Shown here: positions 27,670 through 35,735 of the stretch, in pieces | Layout: every line of letters starts with the position of its first letter | Numbering within the stretch: position 1 is the stretch's first letter | Source: Bacillota bacterium | Lineage (GTDB): Bacteria; Bacillota; UBA4882; UBA8346 | Direction: 5' to 3' | Assembly (NCBI GenBank): GCA_023435565.1 | Contig: JAEYRN010000091.1 | Coordinates: 1 to 64,000 of the forward strand | DNA length: 64,000 nt | Notes under the pieces: generated by a model | Database searches by the model: none | Seen by the model: the letters and a program-made list of their open reading frames with translations, nothing else | Told to the model about the DNA's origin: nothing | Position numbers and translations under genes: made by a program

Positions 27670-28284
27670 TTATAGATTTATTATGGGGTATTGTTTTCCG
27701 CCCGGAATCTGATAATGCCACCATTCCGTTGAAATTGATTCCAAGCCTACCTCAAGCATTACTTTACGTAATAGCATTCGATTGGCCCGTTGTTGAGGCG
27801 TAGGTTCTTTGCTATATTGATATGCCCTTTCAGTAAAACTATCAAATGGTGTCGGCATATCCAATTCTTTTCCTTGGTCATCAACTAAAGTCAGATCCAC
27901 CGCCACCCCTCGATTATGAATTGACCCTCCTCGGTCAGGGTTTGCGACAAACCGGGAATCAGGCAAAATCTCCCACATCTTTTTTTGTACGGAAACCGGC
28001 CTAAATCCATCGAATATTTTCAATCCTAACCCATCCTTTTCCAGAATGGTTTGGGCTTTATCAAGTTTCTTAGCTAAGATTGTCAATACATAACAGTTTG
28101 AGTCGTTATAAACTTTCTTCTTTATAAAATTATCAACGGTAGCATACTTTAAATCAACTATTATCCCGGGATTAACGTCGCGGATATTAATCAATTCTTC
28201 TGTGGGCGAAGCTGCAAAAACAACAGTTAAATTTATAATAATAATCAAGATAAACCATTTGTTTCTTTGGTTAAAAAATTTCAT
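27670..28284 (-). CDS. VanX/DdpX-like D-Ala-D-Ala dipeptidase, exported
   Basis: 204 residues. Zinc and catalytic motifs of the family are present: FDGFRPVSVQKKMW, the SIHNRGVAVDLTL segment (SxHxxGxxxD) and the STEWWHYQ segment (ExWWH). Unlike cytoplasmic VanX of resistance clusters it has an N-terminal signal sequence (FILIIIINLTVVFAAS), so it probably trims D-Ala-D-Ala peptides outside the membrane. The start overlaps vanW by 14 nt. RBS AAGGAGG. VanH and VanA ligase are absent, so a glycopeptide-resistance call is not justified. Confidence 0.85.
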   Translation of the reverse strand: MKFFNQRNKWFILIIIINLTVVFAASPTEELINIRDVNPGIIVDLKYATVDNFIKKKVYNDSNCYVLTILAKKLDKAQTILEKDGLGLKIFDGFRPVSVQKKMWEILPDSRFVANPDRGGSIHNRGVAVDLTLVDDQGKELDMPTPFDSFTERAYQYSKEPTPQQRANRMLLRKVMLEVGLESISTEWWHYQIPGGKQYPIINL

Positions 28285-29110
28285 ACTCCCTTCCTCCTTG
28301 ATCCCTTTTAAAATCATTAAGTAATGGTTGGTACATCATTAATCCGTAATTTTCAACGATAAATTCATCCCCGATTTGAAGCATTTCCCTATTACAAACT
28401 TTTCGCCGTAAAATATTATGCCTAACATATCTCCCTTGAAAATCAGAAGTAATCTCATGAAATGATTCATAAACCCGATATGAATATTGAAACAGGTTCA
28501 ATCCGCGCCATTCCCCGATTAGGTAATTATCACTTAAACGAACACATAACTGTACGGGCTGTTCGGTATTATTTTTAATCTGTAAATCCAATGAAGGATA
28601 AGAACAGGTTGCGCCACTGCCAAAAGGGATGTTTCGATTGGAATCAGGAAAAACATCATAACTATGCCGCCATCTTTCAATGATGGTTAGCGGCGTATGC
28701 AGGGTCATCCAGTAAATTAAATTGGATAGTTGACACAATCCTCCGCCAATCCCGGCTTCTACGCGTCCACTATTCAAGACAAACCCTTCAACATAACCCT
28801 TCCTTTTACTGGGTTTTCCTAGTTGTAACCAAAACGAAAAAACTTCACCAGGATAAACTATTAGATTATTTAACGCTTGAACTCCAATTTGAAGATTTAT
28901 TATTTTATTTTTTTGAAGCCATAAATCTACCTTTGGCAAATTTCGAATTAAAGGGGTTTGATGATGATATAGAACTACCGGAAGAATATGGGTATCGTTT
29001 TTTAAACAAGCAAATTGTTTGCCTGAAAATCTCCAGTCAATTTGCCTTTTTAGGCCATAATATACTTTCCCACAAGCTATTCTGAGTTTCGAGCGCTTAA
29101 TTGTTTTCAT
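28271..29110 (-). CDS. vanW: VanW-family protein
   Basis: 279 residues with the VanW core: LNNLIVYPGEVFSFW, GGLCQLSNLIYW and RHSYDVFP. The biochemical role of VanW is unknown; it occurs in vanB clusters and widely in Gram-positive cell-wall contexts. First gene of a four-gene leftward operon (VanW, dipeptidase, discoidin protein, GT-C protein). Confidence 0.88.
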   Translation of the reverse strand: MKTIKRSKLRIACGKVYYGLKRQIDWRFSGKQFACLKNDTHILPVVLYHHQTPLIRNLPKVDLWLQKNKIINLQIGVQALNNLIVYPGEVFSFWLQLGKPSKRKGYVEGFVLNSGRVEAGIGGGLCQLSNLIYWMTLHTPLTIIERWRHSYDVFPDSNRNIPFGSGATCSYPSLDLQIKNNTEQPVQLCVRLSDNYLIGEWRGLNLFQYSYRVYESFHEITSDFQGRYVRHNILRRKVCNREMLQIGDEFIVENYGLMMYQPLLNDFKRDQGGREYEIF

Positions 29111-29279
29111 AAATAGTCAATTGTATATTTAAAGGATTAATATCCCATAATTTTCTTTATTTCTATTTAAAATCCTTTATTATTGGTAAAAACAATCTTT
29201 ACCACCAAAAAATTCTATGTTAGAATCCTAATAAAGTGCTACAATTTGAATCTCAAAGACAATATTAAAAGGAACACCG

Positions 29280-30167
29280 ATGAATAGAATAATCCATATT
29301 CTTGGAAAAACATTTGTGATACTAATCCTCACGCCGGTAATGGTTTATGCCCAAGAAACGCAAGAAGATAAAAACTTTAATGTTTCCACCCCACAAGGAG
29401 GCGTTATCAGCCACCTTCTCCGGGAAAACGAATCTACCTTCGACCTTTATCCCTATGAGGAAAACTACTTCCTCTTCACCGCCACCAGCGGTGTAAACCA
29501 AGAAGCTCTATCCAGCGAATCCTGGATCGAAGACGCCAGAGACAGGGAAGTCAAATATCAGATCAGCCTGGCCCTACCGATTTCCAGAGGTTTTGCAGGA
29601 GAGAACTCGGTATTGGGCGTTTCCTATACTCAACGTTCCTGGTGGCAGGTGTTCAACGACGATATCTCCTCGCCATTTCGCGAGTCCAACTACGAACCCC
29701 AATTATTTCTAGGTTGGGCCACTAATTACGCTATAGCCGGCTGGACATTGGAAGAGGTCGAAGTAGGCCTCAGCCATCAATCCAACGGACGGTCCAATCC
29801 GGCTTCACGCGGTTGGAACCGGGGTTATTTACGCTTAATGGCCCAAAAAGATAACTGGCAAGTCGATCTTAAACCCTGGTTCCTAATCGGCGAAACCGAA
29901 CCAAAAAATAACCCCGATATCACTAAATATCTGGGTTATTACCGTTTAAAAATTAACTACCGCCTAGGAAATAATATTTTTGCCATCCAAGGCCACTATA
30001 ATTGGAACACCAACTATGGCGGCGCCGAACTTGGCTGGAGCTATCCAATCAGCCCGAACACGAGGTTTTACGCCCAATTGTTCAACGGTTACGGCGAATC
30101 ATTGATAGATTATGATTACCACCAAACCCGTTTTGGCTTAGGTTTAATCATGGATAAACCCTGGTAA
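29280..30167 (+). CDS. pldA: Outer-membrane phospholipase A1 (OMPLA-type)
   Basis: 295 residues with a signal peptide (ending near VMVYAQE) and a beta-barrel. The PldA motifs are present: YTQRSWWQVF, SPFRESNYEPQLFLG, and the catalytic His-Ser pair in GLSHQSNGRSNPASRGWNR. OMPLA hydrolyses phospholipids in the outer leaflet, so the gene implies an outer membrane. GC content (about 50-55% in the lines counted) is well above the vanW region (about 35%), and the 3' end overlaps folD by 24 bp. Transfer from a proteobacterium-like donor is possible. Confidence 0.9.
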   Translation: MNRIIHILGKTFVILILTPVMVYAQETQEDKNFNVSTPQGGVISHLLRENESTFDLYPYEENYFLFTATSGVNQEALSSESWIEDARDREVKYQISLALPISRGFAGENSVLGVSYTQRSWWQVFNDDISSPFRESNYEPQLFLGWATNYAIAGWTLEEVEVGLSHQSNGRSNPASRGWNRGYLRLMAQKDNWQVDLKPWFLIGETEPKNNPDITKYLGYYRLKINYRLGNNIFAIQGHYNWNTNYGGAELGWSYPISPNTRFYAQLFNGYGESLIDYDYHQTRFGLGLIMDKPW

Positions 30168-31010
30168 ACCGTGTATTATTTTCTCCGCAGACTCAACGGT
30201 CTGCGAGATTAAAGTGGCGATTGTCATCGGCCCAACTCCGCCCGGGACGGGTGTGTAAGCCGCGCATTTCTCTTTCGCCTTTCCGATTTCGATGTCGCCG
30301 ACTCCGCCTTTGTGATATCCAGCGTCGATTAGGATTGCCCCTTCCTTGACCCAATCCGCCTTAATAAATTCCGGTTTTCCAACAGCCCCGACTACAATAT
30401 CGGCCTTTTCGATGAACTCCGGTAAATTATTGGTTTTGGAATGGCAGATCGTAACCGTGGCATTGGCATTTAGAAGCATCATCGCCATGGGTTTGCCTAA
30501 AATCGGACTTCTCCCCACAACTACCGCATTTTTCCCGGCGATATCGATTTGATAGTGTTCCAACATTTTCATGATTCCGCCCGGAGTAGCGCATCTAAAA
30601 ACCTTTTCCCCCATGGCCATTCTGCCAAAACCCAAGGCCGTGACTCCGTCCACATCTTTACGGAGATCGATCCGGTCGAAACATTCTCTTTCGTTTATTT
30701 GACCGGGAACGGGATGCTGCAGCAGGATCCCGAAAACCTCCGGATCGCTGTTTAATTCATCAATGACTCTTAGCAATTCTACGGTTGTGGTTTCTTTAGG
30801 CAAATGAATTTTCTTGGAGTTTAAGCCAACTCTCCCGCAGGCATTCCCTTTCATGTTAACATAGATTTCCGAAGAAGGATCGTCTCCTACTAAAATAGTC
30901 GCCAGCGCCGGGACTTTTCCCGTATCTTCAATAATTTTCTTCACTCGTAAAGATAAATCCGCTTCAATCTCTTTGGATAACGCCTTTCCGTCTAAAACAA
31001 TCGCTCCCAT
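30144..31010 (-). CDS. folD: Methylenetetrahydrofolate dehydrogenase/cyclohydrolase
   Basis: 288 residues. Interconverts 5,10-methylene- and 10-formyl-tetrahydrofolate. Motifs: GILLQHPVPGQIN, KDVDGVT, ATPGGIM, VVGRSPILGKPMA and TPVPGGVGPMT. The ATG at 31010 follows AAAGGAG. Lies 32 bp after a GNAT gene, likely in one operon. Confidence 0.97.
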   Translation of the reverse strand: MGAIVLDGKALSKEIEADLSLRVKKIIEDTGKVPALATILVGDDPSSEIYVNMKGNACGRVGLNSKKIHLPKETTTVELLRVIDELNSDPEVFGILLQHPVPGQINERECFDRIDLRKDVDGVTALGFGRMAMGEKVFRCATPGGIMKMLEHYQIDIAGKNAVVVGRSPILGKPMAMMLLNANATVTICHSKTNNLPEFIEKADIVVGAVGKPEFIKADWVKEGAILIDAGYHKGGVGDIEIGKAKEKCAAYTPVPGGVGPMTIATLISQTVESAEKIIHGLPGFIHD

Positions 31011-31042
31011 AATAATCTCCTTTAGTTGTGATTCATTTGATA

Positions 31043-31537
31043 TCATTCAAGATTCAATACCATTTCATTATCTGTATTTTTAAATCCATATTTAAGGTAT
31101 AGCGATCTTCCTTTTTCCGTTGCATGTAAACACAATTTTCGATAACCAAGGTTTTTGGCTTCTTCAATCATTTTTTCGAATAAATATGTAGCAATCCCCT
31201 TGTTACGGTAATCCGACTGAGTGTATATATTCATAATGTAGGCGACATTACCGGTAAAATTCTTATATGACGGCGGAAGGTTATAAAAGCATAACCCGCT
31301 CGTCGCGACAATTTTATTATCATCCAAAGCCAGCCACGCAATAAAGGTATTGTTACTGATAGTATTATTAAAATAAAGTCTGAGAGATTCTTCTAGACAA
31401 GAGTCATAAATTTCAGATTCAATATTTTGGGCTTCTTTAAGAAATTCAATTCTGAGACGGACCAATTCATCAACATCACTGATACTTGCCTTCCGATATG
31501 TAATCAAATTATCAACCCCATCATCGTCATCAATCAT
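31043..31537 (-). CDS. GNAT-family N-acetyltransferase
   Basis: 164 residues with the acetyl-CoA site QSDYRNKGIATYLFEKM. The substrate is unknown. No good ribosome binding site precedes the first ATG, so the start may lie a little downstream. Co-directional with folD. Confidence 0.85.
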   Translation of the reverse strand: MIDDDDGVDNLITYRKASISDVDELVRLRIEFLKEAQNIESEIYDSCLEESLRLYFNNTISNNTFIAWLALDDNKIVATSGLCFYNLPPSYKNFTGNVAYIMNIYTQSDYRNKGIATYLFEKMIEEAKNLGYRKLCLHATEKGRSLYLKYGFKNTDNEMVLNLE

Positions 31538-31618
31538 TAAACAGACATACGCTTAATAGTAACATTTTAACATATGCAATATTCATTAACAATTTAATAT
31601 TGTACTTGGTCTATTCAT

Positions 31619-31656
31619 AAAAACCACCCGTGGAACTATATTCCCACGGGTGTCGG
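31619..31656 (-). terminator. Rho-independent terminator
   Basis: CACCCGTGG (31625-31633) and CCACGGGTG (31644-31652) form a perfect 9-bp stem with a T-tract on the minus strand. It ends the lipoprotein gene. Confidence 0.85.
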
Positions 31657-31700
31657 TTTTAACTTCAATTATTTCCATTTTTCTAAAAAGGCGAGGTTCT

Positions 31701-32690
31701 TTATTCTCCGTCCCATCCTGCCAATCTGGCCCAGAGCCACCAAGCGGCAAAGGCTTTCCGGTTAGCGTTTAAGGCTACTGAATGAGCCGAACTGCAATTA
31801 TACCAATGAGTTCCCTCGGTATGGGCATTTTGCCAGTCACTGGCCCAATTACGGTCTCCATCAGTTGGGATTTTTTCATCTCTATAGGTAGTAGAACCGG
31901 AGTTATTAAAGTCATAACAGCATCCGTCGGTTGGAAATTTATCACCATAATAGACGGTGCTATCTCCCGGATTATTACTGGACGGGCTTGGGCCCCAAGT
32001 TTCAATGTCGGCGAAATCGTAAAGAATCTTTTTATTGATTCGGCAATAATTTCTGATCTGTTCGTTTCGCTGGTGAAGATTACCCTCTATACCGGTTCCA
32101 TTCAAATGCCCCGTCATATAGACAAAATCCACTCCTGGAAAATCCCTTTCCAATTGGCTCATTAGGTTTAGATATGTATTAATCTCCTCCGAGGTGCCAT
32201 TGGCTTGACCACACCAAGACCAGATAATCACATTCGTTTCAGGATGGTCTTTAAGATAGGTACGAGTAGCATCGGCCCATGCCGTTCGGTTGGGAGCTCC
32301 AAGATCATTGGCGATACCATAGCCTCCAAAATTACCATTGAAATCCCTCAATCTTAACGCGCCGCCAGCGCCGTTGCTATTCCAGCTATACAAGCTTCCT
32401 CCACGTTCCCAAGTTACAAGTCCGCTCATTCCATTGGTCAGTTGACTGCCATGGGAGGTGTGGCCATAGGCAATCACTAATTTTTCTTTTGCATTATTAA
32501 TCGCCTCGGTTGGAATCTTGGTCAAATCGGTACAGGTATGATCAATAATAAAATCGCCACCGGTCCCACTACCATTATCATCATTGCCGCCACCACCACC
32601 GCTACCACCGCTGCCGCCGCCACAACCTGAAAGGGCTAAAAGAATACTTAAAAAGAAGATTAGATAAATAGATTTCGTTCTTCGTATCAT
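31701..32690 (-). CDS. SGNH-hydrolase-like lipoprotein
   Basis: 329 residues. The lipobox LLALSGC is followed by a Gly/Asn/Asp-rich linker, then a domain with GHTSHGSQLTNGM near the front, NVIIWSWCGQ in the middle and MTGHLNGT later, arranged like blocks of SGNH-type esterases. Family assignment is tentative. Surface-anchored by lipidation. The ATG at 32690 follows AGGAGTG. Confidence 0.65.
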   Translation of the reverse strand: MIRRTKSIYLIFFLSILLALSGCGGGSGGSGGGGGNDDNGSGTGGDFIIDHTCTDLTKIPTEAINNAKEKLVIAYGHTSHGSQLTNGMSGLVTWERGGSLYSWNSNGAGGALRLRDFNGNFGGYGIANDLGAPNRTAWADATRTYLKDHPETNVIIWSWCGQANGTSEEINTYLNLMSQLERDFPGVDFVYMTGHLNGTGIEGNLHQRNEQIRNYCRINKKILYDFADIETWGPSPSSNNPGDSTVYYGDKFPTDGCCYDFNNSGSTTYRDEKIPTDGDRNWASDWQNAHTEGTHWYNCSSAHSVALNANRKAFAAWWLWARLAGWDGE

Positions 32691-32751
32691 CTTTGTCACT
32701 CCTCTTTAATTAGAAAATTCTTTTCATTATTAAGGTCTGTCCTATCTGCGG

Positions 32752-33057
32752 TTATTTTTTGATATGTTTTATTTGGTTGTTTATATTAATAGGGTGACGT
32801 CTATTCTCATCAAGTTTTTTTGCTAAATCTTTCAGCTGTTTACTTTCATTTTTTAAATATTCTTGATAAATATTGGCTATCATTTTTATTAATATCTTCA
32901 GGTTTATAAAAAGGACAAAATAAAATAAAGCAACATCGAATTTTGTTGCATTATCAAAAAAACAATTAACCGTACTTGTCCATTGCGGCAAAAAAAGAGC
33001 AACTGTTAAAACGGGTAAAATAATTATAACTATTAAAACAATATTGTTTACCTTCAT
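32752..33057 (-). CDS. Small two-helix membrane protein
   Basis: 101 residues, family not recognised. Two hydrophobic helices (about 5-25 and 41-60) are followed by a Lys-rich cytoplasmic-type tail. RBS AGGAGA before the ATG. AT-rich and lying beside the tandem-repeat region; monocistronic. Confidence 0.6.
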   Translation of the reverse strand: MKVNNIVLIVIIILPVLTVALFLPQWTSTVNCFFDNATKFDVALFYFVLFINLKILIKMIANIYQEYLKNESKQLKDLAKKLDENRRHPININNQIKHIKK

Positions 33058-33174
33058 TTGATTGTCTCCTAATTATTTTAAAGAAACAATATCGACATTT
33101 ATACTATGAATAATATACTCCCATCTTTAACTATATCGGTTGCCATTACCAAAAACTTATAGTTCACTTAATAA

Positions 33175-33217
33175 CCCCTGTGTCCAAACTACCAACACGA
33201 CATCGGGGTTTTGTTTT
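33175..33217 (+). terminator. Possible terminator
   Basis: AACCCC...GGGGTTTTGTTTT with an inner GTGT/ACAC pair. No obvious gene precedes it on +, so its role is unclear. Confidence 0.4.
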
Positions 33218-33265
33218 ACCCTAAAACCCTTCATTTCACCATCTTAACCCGACTCCCAGAACGGG

Positions 33266-33505
33266 CTGAAAAAGTACTTCTCAAGTAGAAAAAGGTACCT
33301 CTGAAATAGAAAAAGCTGCCTCCGAGGTAGAAAAAGCTACCTCCGGCGTACTAAAAGGTGCTTCGAAGTTAGAAAAAGCAAACTCGAAGGTAGAAAAAGG
33401 TACCTCGAAGGTAGAAAAAGCTACCTCCGACGTACTAAAAGGTGCTTCAAAGGTAGAAAAAGCTGCCTCTTAAGTAGAAAAAGGTACTTCGAAGGTAGAA
33501 AGGCT
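33266..33505. repeat. 21-bp tandem repeat array (about 11 units)
   Basis: Consensus unit close to GTAGAAAAAGGTACCTCGAAG, in about 11 imperfect copies. The period is 21 bp, so on + it encodes a heptad repeat of the form V-E-K-(G/A)-(T/A)-S-(K/D/E). One unit ends in a stop codon and the first unit has lost a base, so there is no long open frame and no start codon. Adjacent units also form short hairpins (GAGGTAG with CTACCTC). Either a decayed fragment of a heptad-repeat gene or a non-coding minisatellite. It lies in the 657-bp gap 33058-33714. Confidence 0.85.
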
Positions 33506-33514
33506 AAAGGAATA

Positions 33515-33552
33515 AAGGGTTTTGCCCTTTAACCGGCATGGAAGCCGGTTCG
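33515..33552. repeat. Two adjacent small hairpins
   Basis: AAAGGG-TTTTG-CCCTTT (33515-33531) and AACCGGC-ATGGAA-GCCGGTT directly after it. No T-tract follows; function unknown. They separate the tandem array from the promoter of the DUF2087 gene. Confidence 0.5.
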
Positions 33553-33661
33553 CGGCATTGATGTATCCGTTTGCATTTTTACCTTATAATAAATAATCGA
33601 ACACAACTTATTTCCCCTCGCCATCGCAATGATAGGTAGGGAAACAAGGGGCGACCCAATC

Positions 33662-33690
33662 TTGACAATTTCTAGACTATCTTTTATAAT
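33662..33690 (+). promoter_or_regulatory. Consensus promoter of the DUF2087 gene
   Basis: TTGACA (33662-33667) and TATAAT (33685-33690), 17-bp spacer. Confidence 0.85.
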
Positions 33691-33709
33691 GTCTATATTA
33701 TAAATAGAC
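33691..33709. promoter_or_regulatory. Palindromic operator candidate
   Basis: GTCTATATTATAAATAGAC abuts the -10 box and has GTCTAT/ATAGAC arms, so a bound protein would cover the transcript start. The HTH protein encoded just downstream is a candidate autoregulator. Confidence 0.55.
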
Positions 33710-33720
33710 ACAAGGTGATA

Positions 33721-34497
33721 ATGTTGGATAACAATCTTACGGAAATCTTCTGGAGTACATCGCTCTCGGATTTGAAAAAAGGCTATCTTTTCGAGCCGCC
33801 CAGCGGGGATTTTATTTGCCTAATCTGCGGAGCGCGATTCGCCAAAGGCCGGATATACGACCTTGAAGGTCTTTTCTATGAGGCGGAAAAAACAGCCCAA
33901 ATCCATTTGGAAACGGCCCATTCCTCCATGTTTGATTATTTGCTGAACATGGATAAAAAATATACCGGACTGACCGAACATCAGAAGTCCTTAGTATCAT
34001 TGTTTTATCAAGGCCTGAGCGACAAAGAGATCGCCGCCAGGATGGACGGGGTCAGCCTCTCAACCGTTCGGAACCACCGTTTCGCCCTCCGCGAAAAAAT
34101 GAAACAAGCTAAAGCATTCTTGGCGATTATGGAACTATTGGAGGCAAAAATGCAAACGGATTCAAATGATAACTTTATCGAGATCCCTCGTTCCGCAAAA
34201 ATGGTAGACGAACGTTTCGCTATTACTGGGGCGGAAAATGAGGCGATTATCAAACGCTACTTTACCAAAGGCCCGGATGGTCCCCTATCCGAGTTTCCGG
34301 CCAAAGAAAAACGAAAGGTGATTATCATCAAACAACTGGCCAAACGTTTCGAACCGGACCGGAAATATACCGAGAAGGAAGTCAACGCCATCTTGGAAGG
34401 AGCCTACCACGACTACGTGACCCTAAGAAGGTATCTGATCGAGTACGGTTTCTTGGATCGGTTACCTGATGGTAGTAGTTATTGGGTAAAGAGTTGA
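33721..34497 (+). CDS. LuxR-type HTH regulator with DUF2087 domain
   Basis: About 258 residues. N-terminus: a zinc-finger-like CLICGARF followed by a distant HLETAH. Centre: a LuxR-type helix-turn-helix (LTEHQKSLVSLFYQGLSDKE, then STVRNHRFALREKM). C-terminus: DUF2087 (FPAKEKRKVIIIKQLAKRF to the end). The start could be ATG 33721 or TTG 33724 behind AAGGTGAT. A GIY-YIG protein follows 26 bp downstream; the two families are often linked in Bacillota, with unknown joint function. Confidence 0.85.
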   Translation: MLDNNLTEIFWSTSLSDLKKGYLFEPPSGDFICLICGARFAKGRIYDLEGLFYEAEKTAQIHLETAHSSMFDYLLNMDKKYTGLTEHQKSLVSLFYQGLSDKEIAARMDGVSLSTVRNHRFALREKMKQAKAFLAIMELLEAKMQTDSNDNFIEIPRSAKMVDERFAITGAENEAIIKRYFTKGPDGPLSEFPAKEKRKVIIIKQLAKRFEPDRKYTEKEVNAILEGAYHDYVTLRRYLIEYGFLDRLPDGSSYWVKS

Positions 34498-34523
34498 AAG
34501 TCATAAATTAAGGAGTAATTGCT

Positions 34524-34886
34524 ATGGACCGACGTAAAGAATTGACCCAAGAATACAAGAACCGCAAACCGAACATGGGAATATATCAAATCAGAAATAA
34601 GACGAGCGGTAAAATCCAGGTTTTAAGCAGCCTTAATCTGGACGGAGCTTTAAGCCGTTTTCAATTCGACCTGAAAATGGGTCTTACCATGGGTCTCTGG
34701 GAACAGGAAATGAAAAAGGACTTTGCTCAATTTGGACCCGAAAACTTTGTTTTTGAAATTCTGGACCGCTTGAAACCCTTGGAGGATCCCCAGTACGACT
34801 ACAAGGAAGACCTGAAAGCCTTGGAGGAACTCTGGTTGGAAAAACTGCAGCCATATGGGGAACGAGGTTATAACAAAAGAAAATGA
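34524..34886 (+). CDS. GIY-YIG nuclease-fold protein
   Basis: 120 residues. The GIYQIRNKTSGKI stretch gives the GIY motif; the second Tyr of the usual YIG is not evident (VLSSLN takes its place). It belongs to a small stand-alone branch often found beside DUF2087 regulators. With AAGGAG in front and only 26 bp from the regulator it is clearly in the same operon. Nuclease activity is not assured. Confidence 0.8.
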   Translation: MDRRKELTQEYKNRKPNMGIYQIRNKTSGKIQVLSSLNLDGALSRFQFDLKMGLTMGLWEQEMKKDFAQFGPENFVFEILDRLKPLEDPQYDYKEDLKALEELWLEKLQPYGERGYNKRK

Positions 34887-34891
34887 TAAAC

Positions 34892-35130
34892 AAGAAGGGG
34901 CTGTTGCAAAAGTAGCTTTTTTGCCGTTCTGTCCACCCAGCCCTAAAACGGCTGGGCTAGGTATATATAAAAACAATCTAAACCCCCTACGGGGCTCGGT
35001 AAAACTTCGAAGTATAACCCAGCCCCATTAATGGGGCTTGAGAACGATTTTATAAACCTAGCCAGGTCCTTTAGGGCCTGGTGATGATGAGGGCATTCGT
35101 TTGTGTTTCTTTTTGCAACAGCCCCTTCTT
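34892..35130. mobile_element. 239-bp MITE-like element with hairpins
   Basis: Perfect 20-bp terminal inverted repeats: AAGAAGGGGCTGTTGCAAAA (34892-34911) and its complement (35111-35130). No ORF inside. The core contains four strong hairpins: CCCAGCC/GGCTGGG, CCCCCTACGGGG, AGCCCCATTAATGGGGCT, and CCAGGTCC-TTTA-GGGCCTGG. The ends resemble those of some DDE-type insertion sequences, so this is probably a non-autonomous relative mobilised in trans. No clear target duplication. It ends 2 bp before the stop codon of the GNAT-like gene. Confidence 0.85.
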
Positions 35131-35132
35131 AA

Positions 35133-35465
35133 TTATCTTAATCCTGATATGAGTTCATATTTGCCTAACATCAGTTCTTCAGCCTCACCGTTAAATTTCA
35201 AAACACCGCATACTGCGTTAATCATCGCCTCCCGCAGTTGCTTTTCCGCATAAATGGGATGGATTGCCACCCAGTCAACCTTTTTTGTTCCGCTTCCAAA
35301 GTCGCCATATAAAACACCGAGCATTTTGGCGTCATTTAACATAACCCAGAGTCCGGACAATTCGGCCATAATCTTTGTATCGGTCCAGGAAAATGAATTT
35401 GAATGCAATAAATCCCAAATCTCCTTTACATCATCCGTTTTAGCGGGGCGGATAACCAATTCCAT
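35133..35465 (-). CDS. GNAT-like protein
   Basis: About 110 residues. N-terminus LVIRPAKTDDVKEIWDLL is GNAT-like. The protein is shorter than usual (150 or more) and lacks a clear acetyl-CoA loop. The 239-bp element lies directly at its 3' end, so insertion or replacement of the original C-terminus is possible. The ATG at 35465 or the TTG at 35471 could be the start; AAGGAG lies upstream. Confidence 0.6.
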   Translation of the reverse strand: MELVIRPAKTDDVKEIWDLLHSNSFSWTDTKIMAELSGLWVMLNDAKMLGVLYGDFGSGTKKVDWVAIHPIYAEKQLREAMINAVCGVLKFNGEAEELMLGKYELISGLR

Positions 35466-35560
35466 ATTCAATCGACTCCTTTATAAAAATTCCTTCATAA
35501 GAATACTTGGGATTGTTTTAAGTTTTTAGTATAATTTATCATGAAAGAATTGGTTCAAAA

Positions 35561-35594
35561 AGTACCACGTTTTAATAAATTTGATAGTACCACG
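35561..35594. promoter_or_regulatory. Direct repeats, possible MocR operator
   Basis: AGTACCACG occurs at 35561-35569 and 35586-35594, 25 bp apart, upstream of the MocR-type gene. MocR regulators such as GabR and PdxR bind direct repeats containing a GGTAC-like core. No binding data. Confidence 0.45.
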
Positions 35595-35643
35595 GTTATA
35601 TCTTTAATATTGGGCACATGAAAGAATGAAAATAAGATTTTAA

Positions 35644-35706
35644 CTCTGTGTCTCTGCGCCTCTGTGGCTAAATCATTATTGGCCACAGAGACACGGAGAC
35701 ACAGAG
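35644..35706. repeat. Long inverted repeat (CTCTGTG...CACAGAG)
   Basis: 25-nt arms (35644-35668 and 35682-35706) match at 22 of 25 positions around a 13-nt loop; the mismatches can form G-U pairs. It lies in the leader of the MocR gene, 30 bp before its start codon, where it could act as a hairpin. Similar CTCTGTGTCTCTGTGGC palindromes are widely dispersed in bacterial genomes. Confidence 0.8.
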
Positions 35707-35735
35707 AAATCATTTTTTAAGTGGGGATAATAAAT

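Noticed and set aside
27670..29110. Glycopeptide (vancomycin) resistance cluster
   Set aside because: VanW and a VanX-like enzyme are present, but there is no VanA/B ligase, VanH dehydrogenase or VanRS pair, and the dipeptidase carries a signal sequence.
31782..32165. 127-residue plus-strand ORF opposite the lipoprotein gene
   Set aside because: Antisense to the lipoprotein with a lipobox and terminator; no ribosome binding site.
33266..33505. CRISPR array
   Set aside because: Units are adjacent 21-mers without unique spacers, and no cas genes are near. It is a tandem minisatellite.
34892..35130. Complete insertion sequence
   Set aside because: Perfect inverted ends but only 239 bp and no transposase frame, so at most a non-autonomous element.
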